From: Bacteroidales bacterium | Lineage (GTDB): Bacteria > Bacteroidota > Bacteroidia > Bacteroidales > ML635J-15 | Length of the DNA stretch: 64,000 nt | Direction: 5' to 3' | Assembly: GCA_017651185.1 (NCBI GenBank) | Contig: JAGCDJ010000014.1 | Span: forward strand, 38,958 to 102,957 | In this document: in pieces, positions 18,537-28,238 of the stretch | How positions within the stretch are numbered: position 1 is the stretch's first letter | Layout: each line of letters starts with the position of its first letter | Notes under the pieces: model-generated | Database searches by the model: none | Told to the model about the DNA's origin: nothing | The model's input: only the letters and a program-made list of their open reading frames with translations | Position numbers and translations under genes: made by a program

Positions 18537-18833
18537 ATGGTTGCTGATAGTGTTGATTACCAAGACAGTGTAATACAGGAAATAAAGAAAATCCGTACTG
18601 AACATAAAATCAGTCAGGCAAAACTGAGTGAGATACTTGGCATATCCAGAGGTCAGGTAGGAAATATTGAAAATCCCAATTACACACATAAGTACACATT
18701 GAAACAGATAGTTGCTTTTTGCAAGTATGTGGATTATCCAATTGAGAAAATTTTTCTTCCAGATGTGAAAATCGCCCCAGAATGTTCAAAGGCGATTAGC
18801 GAAGTTGTAAAGAATATTGTTAGGTACGAATAA
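18537..18833 (+). CDS. XRE-family HTH controller protein of the R-M system
   Basis: A 98-residue protein with one helix-turn-helix of the Cro/C1 type (residues about 14-70; SQAKLSEILGISRGQVGNIE contains the recognition helix). The ATG at 18537 lies 20 bp after the -7 box. It is 17 bp upstream of the methyltransferase gene and codirectional, so it is most likely the C (controller) protein that times methyltransferase and endonuclease expression. The two palindromes around its promoter are its likely operators. Confidence 0.8.
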   Translation: MVADSVDYQDSVIQEIKKIRTEHKISQAKLSEILGISRGQVGNIENPNYTHKYTLKQIVAFCKYVDYPIEKIFLPDVKIAPECSKAISEVVKNIVRYE

Positions 18834-18850
18834 GGAAAGTTTGACGACTT

Positions 18851-20131
18851 ATGGCAAAGGAAAAAAATAGTTTAGTGGATTTTCCAGAAGAAATTACTGC
18901 AGATGGTGTAAAGATATATGGAGAAACTTCATATGAGAATCAAATTGCTGTAATGAGTCAATATTTGCATAATACAGGCAAAAAATTATCCAAAAAGCAA
19001 CGCGAGGAAATTGTTTCTGCGATTCGTTCATTTTTAGAGCAAAAGAAAGATGTTGAACATATAGAAGATATTGAAAGCGTGCTAACAATGGCAGCTGAGG
19101 ATCCCGCTCAATATTCATTATTTTCAGATTTTTTTGATGTTCCTTTTCCAGATCCAATAAATCCTAATTTTACTTTTATTGATTTATTTGCGGGAATGGG
19201 CGGTTTTCGTATAGCAATGCAAGAACAAGGAGGGAAATGCGTGTTCTCATCAGAATGGAACAAATATGCTCAGAAAACATATTTTGTAAACTTTGGAGAA
19301 ATGCCTTTTGGGGATATAACAAAAGATGCGACAAAACGATATATTCCAAAGAAATTTGATGTTCTTTGTGCTGGTTTTCCATGTCAGCCATTTTCAATTG
19401 CAGGCGTATCAAAAAAGAAAAGTCTTGGACGAGAAACAGGTTTTAAAGACAAAACGCAGGGGACTCTTTTTTTTGATGTAGCAGATATAATAAATAGACA
19501 CAGACCAAAAGCTTTTTATTTGGAGAATGTTAAGAATTTAACATCACATGACAAGGGCAATACATTTAGAATAATAAAAGAAACATTAGAAGAACTTGAC
19601 TATTCTATTCATTATCAAGTAATGGATGGTCAAACCTATGTGCCTCAACATCGTGAACGCATTATGATTGTTGGCTTTGATAAAAAACGTTTTCATGGAA
19701 AAGAACAGTTCTCTTTCCCGGAACAGCATCAATCTAATAGGTCTATTAAGGAAATTTTAGACCCAGAAGTTCCTCCGAAATATACATTAAGCGATCAATT
19801 GTGGAGTTATTTACAAGCATATGCCGAAAAGCACAAGGCTAAAGGAAACGGCTTTGGTTTTGGTTTGGTTGATGTTAATGGTATTAGTCGCACATTAAGC
19901 GCTCGTTATTATAAAGATGGATCAGAAATACTTATTCCACAAGGGGAAGGACTAAACCCTCGTAAACTATCGCCTCGTGAATGTGCTAGATTAATGGGAT
20001 ATCCTGACAAATATCGACTTGATCAAGTCTCAGATGTACAAGCTTACCGTCAATGTGGCAACTCGGTTGTTGTTCCATTAATTACCGCAGTATCGGAACA
20101 AATTGCAAAAATAATTTTCAAAAAAAAATGA
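18851..20131 (+). CDS. DNA (cytosine-5-)-methyltransferase, type II
   Basis: A 426-residue C5 methyltransferase. Motif I is FIDLFAGMGGF (109-119), motif IV GFPCQPFS with catalytic Cys178, motif VI ENVKN, motif VIII QHRER, and motif X near the C-terminus with GNSVVVP. An N-terminal extension of about 105 residues, including a helix-rich segment, precedes motif I, as in M.EcoRII. It protects host DNA from the endonuclease encoded 1 bp downstream. By analogy with the partner it should methylate a CCWGG- or CCNGG-like site; the target domain does not prove this. The gene is AT-richer than the surrounding core genes. Confidence 0.95.
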   Translation: MAKEKNSLVDFPEEITADGVKIYGETSYENQIAVMSQYLHNTGKKLSKKQREEIVSAIRSFLEQKKDVEHIEDIESVLTMAAEDPAQYSLFSDFFDVPFPDPINPNFTFIDLFAGMGGFRIAMQEQGGKCVFSSEWNKYAQKTYFVNFGEMPFGDITKDATKRYIPKKFDVLCAGFPCQPFSIAGVSKKKSLGRETGFKDKTQGTLFFDVADIINRHRPKAFYLENVKNLTSHDKGNTFRIIKETLEELDYSIHYQVMDGQTYVPQHRERIMIVGFDKKRFHGKEQFSFPEQHQSNRSIKEILDPEVPPKYTLSDQLWSYLQAYAEKHKAKGNGFGFGLVDVNGISRTLSARYYKDGSEILIPQGEGLNPRKLSPRECARLMGYPDKYRLDQVSDVQAYRQCGNSVVVPLITAVSEQIAKIIFKKK

Positions 20132-20132
20132 T

Positions 20133-21338
20133 ATGAGCGAAATAACAGATATAACAATTCAAGCAGTAAAAACATCCAAGACATCATTCTGCCGTTTTAT
20201 TACAGGAAACGATGCTGGTAGCACTGGTTCCCATCAATCGGGTTTTTATATTCCAAAATGCGCAGCACCTTTGCTTTTTGGGAAAGAGTGTTCTCGCGGT
20301 GAAAATCAAGAAAAAAGGGTAACAATAAAGTGGCAAAACAATATAGAAACTAACAGTCGCTTTATTTATTATGGGCAGGGAACGCGCAATGAATACCGTA
20401 TCACTCGTTTTGGAAAAGATTTTGAATTTCTAATGGACAAATATGTTGGTAGTTTGCTTGTCATTGCCGAGCAGGAGAATGACTACTACTTAGCATTTGT
20501 ATTGGAAAGTGATGATGATATTGAGAATTTCCTTTCCTATTTCAATCTATCGACAGAACAAACAAATCAACTTATTAATGTTGAGCAATTCCAAAGTGAT
20601 GACGAAAAAACGAAACAGGCTATTGCTGATGCTATTAATAACCTGTATGAATTCCCACAAACATTAGAAATGGGTAGGATGGCACAACGCATCTTCAATG
20701 ATATACACAAGATTACAGACAATAATGTGTGCGATTCGCCAGATACCATTTTGTTTGATTGGAGAAAAGTAGAAAGCGACCTTTTTTTCGCATTGGAAGA
20801 CAAACTTTATAGAGGCATATATTCAAAGCCATTTGCTAACTGTAATGATTTAATGGTTTTTGCTAATACTGTTCTGAACCGTCGAAAATCAAGGGCAGGA
20901 AAGTCATTAGAACACCATCTATCTGCAATATTCACTGCTAACGGATTAGTTTTTGAAGAACAAGCAAACACTGAGAATAACAAAATGCCTGATTTCCTTT
21001 TTCCAAATTCGGAATGCTACCACAACTTTGAATTTCCTGCAGATGACATAACCGTACTAGGAGCCAAAACAACATGTAAAGACCGGTGGCGACAGGTAAT
21101 AAATGAAGCAGATCGCGTGGATATAAAATATCTCTGTACCTTACAACAAGGTATTTCTCGTGCACAACTCAAAGAGATGGAAGATTCTAATGTAAAACTT
21201 GTGGTTCCAAACAGTCTTATTAGTTCTTATCCAATTGAATATCGGAATAAAATCAGCAACATTAAGACTTTTATTTCTATGGTAAAAGAAAAACAGAACC
21301 GCATACCAAAACATTTCCTTATAAAAAATTCTTTATAG
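20133..21338 (+). CDS. EcoRII-like type II restriction endonuclease
   Basis: A 401-residue protein with the two-domain layout of EcoRII: an N-terminal effector/DNA-binding domain (about 10-170, with the TGSHQSGFYIPK block) and a C-terminal PD-(D/E)XK domain (about 235-390) with RRKSRAGKSLEHHL, MPDFLFP and GAKTTCKDRWRQV. The last block is the EcoRII catalytic-domain hallmark. EcoRII itself is a type IIE enzyme needing two CCWGG sites. The gene follows the methyltransferase by 1 bp in a three-gene operon. It is low in GC, so probably acquired. Confidence 0.93.
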   Translation: MSEITDITIQAVKTSKTSFCRFITGNDAGSTGSHQSGFYIPKCAAPLLFGKECSRGENQEKRVTIKWQNNIETNSRFIYYGQGTRNEYRITRFGKDFEFLMDKYVGSLLVIAEQENDYYLAFVLESDDDIENFLSYFNLSTEQTNQLINVEQFQSDDEKTKQAIADAINNLYEFPQTLEMGRMAQRIFNDIHKITDNNVCDSPDTILFDWRKVESDLFFALEDKLYRGIYSKPFANCNDLMVFANTVLNRRKSRAGKSLEHHLSAIFTANGLVFEEQANTENNKMPDFLFPNSECYHNFEFPADDITVLGAKTTCKDRWRQVINEADRVDIKYLCTLQQGISRAQLKEMEDSNVKLVVPNSLISSYPIEYRNKISNIKTFISMVKEKQNRIPKHFLIKNSL

Positions 21339-21363
21339 TTCACCCCAAATTCCCCCAATTAAA

Positions 21364-21396
21364 AAATCCAAAATCGTAAATCCAAAATCGTAAATA
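21364..21396. repeat. Dispersed AATCGTAAATC repeat, two copies
   Basis: Two tandem copies of ATCCAAAATCGTAAA lie just upstream of the pheT promoter. The same unit recurs at 38300-38331 and 39928-39968. Confidence 0.7.
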
Positions 21397-21402
21397 ATAT
21401 TG

Positions 21403-21410
21403 TATCTTTG
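21403..21410 (+). promoter_or_regulatory. -7 box TATCTTTG for pheT
   Basis: It matches TAnnTTTG, 20 bp before the ATG. Confidence 0.6.
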
Positions 21411-21430
21411 CAACCCAAAATTGATTTACG

Positions 21431-23863
21431 ATGAAGATTTCATACAATTGGCTTAAGAACTATGTGTCGTTTGACGAATCGCCGGAAGAACTGGCTGCAA
21501 TATTAACAAGCGTTGGACTGGAAGTTGATGGAACTGAAGAAGTTTCGTCGGTACCAGGCGGACTGCAGGGCTTCGTAATAGGCGAAGTGCTCACCTGCGT
21601 TGCTCATCCAAATTCCGACCATCTGCACGTTACTACAGTAAATGTCGGCGGTGACGAACCTTTGCATATCGTGTGCGGTGCTCCAAATGTGGCTGCAGGA
21701 CAGAAAGTCGTTGTGGCTACCATAGGCACCAAGATTTACGCAAAGGACGGCGTGTTCGAAATCAAGAAGTCGAAACTTCGCGGTGAACCTTCCGAAGGTA
21801 TGATTTGCGCCGAGGACGAAATGAATATCGGCACTTCGCACGACGGAATAATGGTTCTGCCAGCCGATGCAAAAGTGGGTACGCCCGCTGCCGAATATTT
21901 CAAGGTGGAAAACGACACCGCCATCGAAATCGACATCACTCCAAACCGCATTGACGGTGCTTCGCACATTGGCGCAGCTCGCGATGTGGCAGCCGTAAAG
22001 GGAATAAAATACAACATTCCAAAGGCCGAAATCACAGAAAATCCGAAAAATGAGATAAAAATCGATGTAAAAATCGAAAATACCGATGCTTGCCGCCGTT
22101 ATATGGGCATCTGCCTTACCGATGTTAAGGTGCAGGAATCTCCCGAATGGCTCAAGAACCGCTTGAAATCGGTCGGCTTGAATCCTATAAACAACATCGT
22201 GGACATCACCAACTTCGTATTGTACGAAACTGGAAATCCGCTTCACGCATTCGATGCCGACAAGATTTCCGGCAAGCAGATAATCGTGAAGAATGTCGCA
22301 GAGGGAACTCCTTTTGTTACTCTCGATGGCGTTGAACGCAAACTTTCGGCTCACGACCTTATGATTTGCAATGCCGAGGAGCCAATGTGCATCGGCGGTG
22401 TATTCGGTGGCGAAAAGTCGGGAATCTCCAACGAAACCAAGAATGTTTTCATCGAGGCAGCATATTTCAGCCCGGTTTCAATCCGCAGGACATCCAAGTT
22501 CCACGGACTTAAGACCGATGCATCCTTCCATTTCGAGCGCGGAGTTGATATCAACATGGTGCCTTATGCTTTGCGCCGTGCCGCCAGCTTAATCGTTGGA
22601 ATGGACTGCGGTCGTATCGCATCGGAAATCGTGGATGTATATCCTAACAAAATAGAACCTGCAATCGTTGAATACAACATCGACCGTGGCAACGCCCTTA
22701 TCGGCAAGGAAATCCCCGAAGACCGTATCCGCGAAATCATCGGTTTGCTCGACATGAAGATTTTGGAGGACAAAGGCCGCACCTTGAAACTCGAAATCCC
22801 AACCTATAGGGTGGATGTCACTGGCGAAGCAGACGTGGTTGAGGACATTATGAGAGTTTACGGATACAACAACATCGAAGTTCCGAATCATATTTCGTTC
22901 AGCATCAACTATCCCGAAAAGCCAGAACCGCAGAAGATGATGAATCTTGTTTCGGACGTGCTTACAGGAATCGGTTACACCGAAATTATGTGCCTCTCGA
23001 TGATTTCTGCAGACGACATTGCCGAAAACAGCGAATACGCAAACCGCATAGTGAAGATTTACAATCCATTGAGTCGCGAACTCAATGTTATGCGTCCGTC
23101 ATTGCTTTTCGGAGGTCTCAACAGCATAAAGGCAAACCTTAACTACAGGAACGGCGACTTGAAGTTCTTCGAGTTCGGCCGCACCTATTATTATAATGCA
23201 GAAAAGCAGGTTTCGGACATTACAGCATACAGCGAAACTCAGTATCTTGGAATGTGGATTACAGGTAAGCGCAACCAGTTGAACTGGAACCTGAAGGACA
23301 ATCCAACCGACTACTTCATGCTGAAGTCGGGCGTGGCAGCAGTGCTTAAGAAAATCGGCATTGATATGTCGGCTTTGAAGTTTGAGGTTTCGTCGGACGA
23401 AAAGTTCAGCACTTTCCAGTCGTTCAAGCTGAAGGACAAGGAAGTGGCTCGCATCGCAGTTGTTTCGAAGGACTTGCTCAAGAAGATGGACATTGCTCAG
23501 GATGTATTCTACGCCGAAATCAACTGGGATGTACTTCTGAAATTCGCCAAGACTCACAAGATTGCATATCAGCCGATATCGAAGTTCCCGCGCGTTCGCC
23601 GCGACCTCGCTTTGCTTATCGACAAGTCGGTAACCTACGCACAGCTCGAGGAAGTTGCAAAGCGCACCGAGCCTAAGCATATTGTCGAGGTTGGTCTGTT
23701 CGATGTTTACGAAGGCAAGAACCTTGAACCGGGCAAGATTTCCTACGCTTTGAGCTTCGAACTCGAGGACACGGAAAAGACCATGACCGACAAGCAGATC
23801 GACAAGATAATGCAGAAGCTGATAATGTTCTACGAGAAGGAACTCGGCGCAAAGGTTAGGTAG
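21431..23863 (+). CDS. pheT: Phenylalanyl-tRNA synthetase beta subunit
   Basis: An 810-residue full-length PheT; with PheS it charges tRNA-Phe. Domain order: tRNA-binding EMAP-like fold (about 40-150, with HPNSDHLHV), B3/B4 editing domain (about 210-385), B5 domain (about 405-475), the catalytic-like core and the FDX-ACB anticodon-binding domain at the C-terminus (about 715-810, PISKFPRVRRDLALLID). pheS is not in the window; separate location of pheS and pheT is normal in Bacteroidales. Confidence 0.97.
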   Translation: MKISYNWLKNYVSFDESPEELAAILTSVGLEVDGTEEVSSVPGGLQGFVIGEVLTCVAHPNSDHLHVTTVNVGGDEPLHIVCGAPNVAAGQKVVVATIGTKIYAKDGVFEIKKSKLRGEPSEGMICAEDEMNIGTSHDGIMVLPADAKVGTPAAEYFKVENDTAIEIDITPNRIDGASHIGAARDVAAVKGIKYNIPKAEITENPKNEIKIDVKIENTDACRRYMGICLTDVKVQESPEWLKNRLKSVGLNPINNIVDITNFVLYETGNPLHAFDADKISGKQIIVKNVAEGTPFVTLDGVERKLSAHDLMICNAEEPMCIGGVFGGEKSGISNETKNVFIEAAYFSPVSIRRTSKFHGLKTDASFHFERGVDINMVPYALRRAASLIVGMDCGRIASEIVDVYPNKIEPAIVEYNIDRGNALIGKEIPEDRIREIIGLLDMKILEDKGRTLKLEIPTYRVDVTGEADVVEDIMRVYGYNNIEVPNHISFSINYPEKPEPQKMMNLVSDVLTGIGYTEIMCLSMISADDIAENSEYANRIVKIYNPLSRELNVMRPSLLFGGLNSIKANLNYRNGDLKFFEFGRTYYYNAEKQVSDITAYSETQYLGMWITGKRNQLNWNLKDNPTDYFMLKSGVAAVLKKIGIDMSALKFEVSSDEKFSTFQSFKLKDKEVARIAVVSKDLLKKMDIAQDVFYAEINWDVLLKFAKTHKIAYQPISKFPRVRRDLALLIDKSVTYAQLEEVAKRTEPKHIVEVGLFDVYEGKNLEPGKISYALSFELEDTEKTMTDKQIDKIMQKLIMFYEKELGAKVR

Positions 23864-24222
23864 GGCAGATTCGGGCATTTTGCCTGAATTTCGCCTCAAA
23901 ACATTGAGTTGGTGCGTTCCGTAAAGTATTGCGCCATCGGGGATATGGTGTTGATAAAAGCGGTAAAATATTGTGGTATAGAATTTTAAACGCATTTCCC
24001 GGTGTGAAAAAAAATCTGCTCTAAGTGCTTGCATCTGCACAAAAAGATATATCTTTGCACTGCAATTGATTTGATAAGGTATCAATTCATTTCTGAAGAT
24101 TAAAAATCACAAAAAGAAATATCTGTTTGACCGCTTGTAAGGTTTTGGAATTGGTAACTTTGATAAATGATATTATTTGATTTCACAGATTTTAACTAAA
24201 AATATTTGTAACTAACTTTAAG
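23864..24222 (+). promoter_or_regulatory. Promoter and long leader of rho
   Basis: There is no gene in this 359-bp stretch. A -7 box TATCTTTG lies at 24050-24057, and a second possible one (TAACTTTG) near 24155. The first leaves a leader of about 160 nt before the rho ATG, long for this genome. rho leaders are autoregulated in other bacteria, so attenuation is plausible, but I see no clear terminator hairpin. Confidence 0.5.
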
Positions 24223-26142
24223 ATGAAAAGTTATTCAGAGTTGAACGACATGTTGTTGCCTGAATTGAAAGAATATGCAAAAGGTTTGGGCATCAAGAGA
24301 CTAGAGGCGTTTAGAAAACAAGATTTGATAAGAAAGATAATGGACACCGAAGATCCTGACTTTGAGGAAGAAGACATAAATGATGATGACGATGATCTTC
24401 TTGTTGGTGTTACCGATATAATGGCTCCGCTGAAAGATGATAATGTAAGGCATAACAATAAGCCAGAAAATAATGATCAAAGACCGAGACGTGGTCGTCC
24501 GCCACGGATTTCGAGCGTAGTAGAAAGGGCAAGCGAATATCTTACAGAAAATCAGGAAACCGTTGTAACGGAAGATTTTTCGTCGGAACCAAGAAGACGT
24601 CAGCGCAGGGCAAGAATCCAGTCGCCGATAATGACAACGCATTTGGATGAGACTGGCGCAGGTGCAAAATTGGTATTCAACAATCAGGAAAATCAGCGGG
24701 TTCAAAGACCTGCACAGGAACCTGTTTCCAGATTTACTCCCGATGCCGAAGATGCTGCTCCAAAGTATGAACCGCAGCAATCGCAGCAGAACGACAATAA
24801 CGTTGCAAACGAAAGAAATCAGCAGCAACGTCCCGATTTCAAGAAGCAGCAGTATCAGCGCTTCGACCAGCAGCGCAACAATAATAATGGCGGTCAAAGG
24901 AACGATAACGGCAGGAATGCCGAACAGCAGGCGCAACCCAGACAGCAGCAGTTGCCACTTGATGACGGACGCCAGCAACCTGCTCAAAATGTGGAAGAAC
25001 AGAAACCGAACTACGATTTCTCAGGAATTGTTACCGTTACCGGCGTACTTGAAATTATGCCCGAAAACTACGGTTTCCTGCGCTCATCGGATTATTACTA
25101 CCTGAATTCTCCCGATGATGTTTATGTTTCGCAGTCGCAGATAAAATTGTTCGGACTAAAGACCGGCGATACTATTGAAGGAACAGTAAGACCGCCAAAG
25201 GAAGGCGAAAAGTACTTCCCGCTGACAAAGGTCATAAAGATTAACGGACTTGACCCGATGCTTGTTCGCGACAGAATTCCTTTCGACCACCTTACGCCAT
25301 TGTTCCCAACCGAAAAGTTCAACATCACAGGCAAGGGCCATGCAAACCTGTCGACACGAGTTGTAGACTTGTTCACTCCAATCGGAAAAGGTCAGCGTGG
25401 TTTGATAGTTGCACAGCCAAAGACTGGTAAAACTGTGCTGCTTAAGGAAATAGCAAATGCAATAGCCGACAATCATCCAGAGGTTTACCTTATCATATTG
25501 CTTATCGATGAACGTCCAGAGGAAGTTACCGACATGGCTCGTGATGTAAAGGCGGAAGTTATCGCATCAACTTTTGATGAACCTGCAGACCGTCATGTAA
25601 AGGTTGCTAGCATCGTGCTCGAAAAGGCAAAGCGTATGGTTGAATGCGGTCACGATGTTGTGATTCTGCTCGACTCCATAACCCGTCTTGCTCGTGCATA
25701 CAACACAGTTGCTCCTGCATCGGGCAGAGTTTTGTCGGGTGGTGTTGATTCCAACGCATTGCATAAGCCAAAACGCTTCTTCGGTGCTGCTCGTAACATC
25801 GAAAACGGCGGTTCGCTCACCATCCTTGCAACAGCACTTACCGAAACTGGTTCCAAGATGGACGATGTTATTTTCGAGGAATTCAAGGGTACGGGCAACA
25901 TGGAACTCCAGCTCGACCGCAAGCTGTCGAACCGCAGAATTTACCCTGCAGTCGATGTTACCGCTTCGAGCACTCGCCGCGAGGATTTGCTTGTAAATCC
26001 GGACCTTGTAAACAGACTTTGGGTAATGCGCGAATTCCTTGCCGACATGAATTCGGTGGAAGCAATGGAATTCATCCGCACCAGATTGCCGCAGGTTTCT
26101 TCCAACGAGGAGTTCCTTCTCACAATGGACAAAGGTTTGTAA
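24223..26142 (+). CDS. rho: Transcription termination factor Rho with disordered insertion
   Basis: A 639-residue hexameric RNA helicase that ends Rho-dependent transcripts. Residues 1-45 form the Rho_N helical domain. Residues about 50-265 are a low-complexity Asp/Glu-, Arg-, then Gln/Asn-rich insertion. The OB-fold RNA-binding domain follows ([16 protein letters not shown]). The ATPase has Walker A PKTGKT and Walker [10 protein letters not shown], plus [16 protein letters not shown]. The insertion is typical of Bacteroidota; in B. thetaiotaomicron it has been linked to phase separation of Rho. The gene is monocistronic with a long leader. Confidence 0.97.
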   Translation: MKSYSELNDMLLPELKEYAKGLGIKRLEAFRKQDLIRKIMDTEDPDFEEEDINDDDDDLLVGVTDIMAPLKDDNVRHNNKPENNDQRPRRGRPPRISSVVERASEYLTENQETVVTEDFSSEPRRRQRRARIQSPIMTTHLDETGAGAKLVFNNQENQRVQRPAQEPVSRFTPDAEDAAPKYEPQQSQQNDNNVANERNQQQRPDFKKQQYQRFDQQRNNNNGGQRNDNGRNAEQQAQPRQQQLPLDDGRQQPAQNVEEQKPNYDFSGIVTVTGVLEIMPENYGFLRSSDYYYLNSPDDVYVSQSQIKLFGLKTGDTIEGTVRPPKEGEKYFPLTKVIKINGLDPMLVRDRIPFDHLTPLFPTEKFNITGKGHANLSTRVVDLFTPIGKGQRGLIVAQPKTGKTVLLKEIANAIADNHPEVYLIILLIDERPEEVTDMARDVKAEVIASTFDEPADRHVKVASIVLEKAKRMVECGHDVVILLDSITRLARAYNTVAPASGRVLSGGVDSNALHKPKRFFGAARNIENGGSLTILATALTETGSKMDDVIFEEFKGTGNMELQLDRKLSNRRIYPAVDVTASSTRREDLLVNPDLVNRLWVMREFLADMNSVEAMEFIRTRLPQVSSNEEFLLTMDKGL

Positions 26143-26161
26143 TTAGTTTCATAAAAGTTAT

Positions 26162-26169
26162 TATATTTG
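26162..26169 (+). promoter_or_regulatory. -7 box TATATTTG for the PorE-like gene
   Basis: It matches TAnnTTTG, 45 bp before the ATG at 26215, and excludes the upstream in-frame start at 26167. Confidence 0.5.
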
Positions 26170-26214
26170 CAAGTCGGGATTTTTTCTCGGCTTGTTTTTT
26201 GTTATTGTATTGAT

Positions 26215-28167
26215 ATGAAGAAATTATTTTGCATATTGGTATTTTCATTGTTTTTCGGACTTGCATTTTCGCAGAACGAGGAATATCACACTAAGTCGAA
26301 AGCGGCTATAAAATGTTTCGAGAAAGCTGTTGCATATTACCAGAACGGCAGAAGCGACCAGACTGTAAAAATGGCTTTGCAGGAAGCCGACAACGCAATC
26401 GCAAAGGATTCGATGTTCATTGAACCTTATATGCTGAAGGCGGAAATATATGATTTCCTAGGAGATATAAAGTCTTCGATTCGTTTTTATGAAAAGGTTG
26501 ACGAGATAGACCCGCATTTCGACTATGGCATAACGCTCAAGCTGGCAATGCACAACTATGGTATCGGCGATTATGCGTCGGCAAAAAAGTTCATAGATTT
26601 CTTTTATGAAAATGCGGACCTAGATGTCTACAAGAAATTTGACACAGAACGTTTGCGCGAATACATAACATTTTCTGATAGTGCCGTGCGTAATCCTGTG
26701 AATTTCAGACCACGTAGCGTTGGTCGTATAAATTCTGAATGGGACGAGTACTGGCCGTCGCTTTCTGCCGACGAGGAAATGCTGGTGTTTACACGGCAAA
26801 TTCCGTTGAATCCTAATAATCCTTCGCGCAGTCAGGCAAATATGCACGAGGACCTTTTCTTCGCCTATCGAAATCAGCAGACTGGAAAATACGATGTTGG
26901 AGCACCGCTTCCTGGAAAAATTAATACCGAGCTCAACGAGGGCGCACAATGTATTTCGGCAGATGGAAAGACTTGTGTCATAACGGCTTGCAATCGTCCA
27001 GATGGAAAGGGAAGCTGCGACTTGTACATAATGTTCTGGCAAGGAAAGCAGTGGTCGCAACCGCAGAATATGCGCTCGGTAAATACTGAATTCTGGGAGA
27101 GCAACCCGTCGCTGTCGTCGGATGGAAAATACTTGTATTTCTCATCATCGCGTTCGGGTGGTTTCGGCAAGACCGATATCTGGCGCGTTGAAATCGACAG
27201 CAAGGGCAATGCCCTTAAACCAGCTGAAAACCTTGGTGGAAAGGTAAATACACCATACGAGGACATTTCTCCATTCATACATCCCGACTGCAAGACCTTG
27301 TATTTTGCCTCGAAAGGACATCCGGGACTTGGCAGTTACGACCTTTTTGTGTCGAAAAGCGAGGATGGCAAAACTTGGTCGAAACCAAAGAACATTGGTT
27401 ATCCGATAAACACGTTAGGTGAGGAGAGAAGTTTGATAGTCAACGCCAAAGGCGACCTTGCAATGTTCTCGTCATCGGGCACAAAGCGCGACTTGGATAT
27501 TTTTGGTTTTGAACTTCCGCCAGAGGTTAAACCAGTGACTGTAACTTATGTAAAAGGTTATATCTACGACTCGAAGACCAACGAACGTCTGAAGGCAAAA
27601 TGCGAAATGCTTGATATTGAAAGCGGTGAAAAGGTCGTTGACATGTATTCACAGGAAAACACGGGCGAATATATGGTCTGTCTGCCAATCGACAAGGACT
27701 ACGCCTTTAATGTTTCGCGCGAGGGATACCTTTTCTACTCCGAAAACTTTTCGCTCACCAACCTCGAGCATCCCGAGGAACCGTACATCATGAACATTCC
27801 ACTGCAACCTATCGAAAAGGGCGTGACGGTAGTTTTGAAAAATATCTTCTTCAAGACCGACAGCTACGACTTATTGCCAGATTCTTACACCGAACTTGGC
27901 AAGGTTGTGGAATACATGAACGCCAACCCGAAGATGAAGATAGAAATCGGCGGTCACACCGACAATGTAGGCACAAAGGCCTACAACAAGACTTTGTCGG
28001 AGAATCGTGCTAAGTCGGTTTACAACTACCTTGTTTCGCAGGGAATTGCAAAGGAACGCCTGTCGTATAGTGGATATGATTTCTCGGTTCCGGTTGCCAC
28101 CAACGACACCGAGGAAGGCCGTGCGCAAAACCGCCGTACAGAATTTAAGGTTGTTAGTATAGAGTAG
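26215..28167 (+). CDS. TPR-PD40-OmpA outer-membrane protein, PorE-like
   Basis: A 650-residue exported protein. A signal peptide ends near residue 19 (LAFSQ; no lipobox cysteine), followed by TPR-like helices (about 25-135), a PD40 beta-propeller (about 165-430; repeated SxDGKxLYFSS-type blades), a carboxypeptidase-regulatory-like fold (about 440-530) and a C-terminal OmpA peptidoglycan-binding domain with GHTDNVGT and SENRAKSV. This is the domain order of PorE, which anchors the T9SS to peptidoglycan. PorE is a lipoprotein, however, so this may be a paralogue. A T9SS cargo protein is encoded at 41.3 kb, so the system is present in the genome. Confidence 0.85.
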   Translation: MKKLFCILVFSLFFGLAFSQNEEYHTKSKAAIKCFEKAVAYYQNGRSDQTVKMALQEADNAIAKDSMFIEPYMLKAEIYDFLGDIKSSIRFYEKVDEIDPHFDYGITLKLAMHNYGIGDYASAKKFIDFFYENADLDVYKKFDTERLREYITFSDSAVRNPVNFRPRSVGRINSEWDEYWPSLSADEEMLVFTRQIPLNPNNPSRSQANMHEDLFFAYRNQQTGKYDVGAPLPGKINTELNEGAQCISADGKTCVITACNRPDGKGSCDLYIMFWQGKQWSQPQNMRSVNTEFWESNPSLSSDGKYLYFSSSRSGGFGKTDIWRVEIDSKGNALKPAENLGGKVNTPYEDISPFIHPDCKTLYFASKGHPGLGSYDLFVSKSEDGKTWSKPKNIGYPINTLGEERSLIVNAKGDLAMFSSSGTKRDLDIFGFELPPEVKPVTVTYVKGYIYDSKTNERLKAKCEMLDIESGEKVVDMYSQENTGEYMVCLPIDKDYAFNVSREGYLFYSENFSLTNLEHPEEPYIMNIPLQPIEKGVTVVLKNIFFKTDSYDLLPDSYTELGKVVEYMNANPKMKIEIGGHTDNVGTKAYNKTLSENRAKSVYNYLVSQGIAKERLSYSGYDFSVPVATNDTEEGRAQNRRTEFKVVSIE

Positions 28168-28213
28168 GGGTATGGAAAGATTGAATGTAGCGGTAGTATT
28201 CGCCTTATTTTGT

Positions 28214-28221
28214 TAATTTTG
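28214..28221 (+). promoter_or_regulatory. -7 box TAATTTTG for the polysaccharide genes on the + strand
   Basis: It matches TAnnTTTG, 17 bp before the ATG at 28239. Confidence 0.5.
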
Positions 28222-28238
28222 CATTTTTGAATAAGTAT

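Noticed and set aside
23099..24085. A 328-codon minus-strand frame opposite the pheT 3' end.
   Set aside because: It is antisense to the conserved FDX-ACB region and starts in the rho leader without a promoter.
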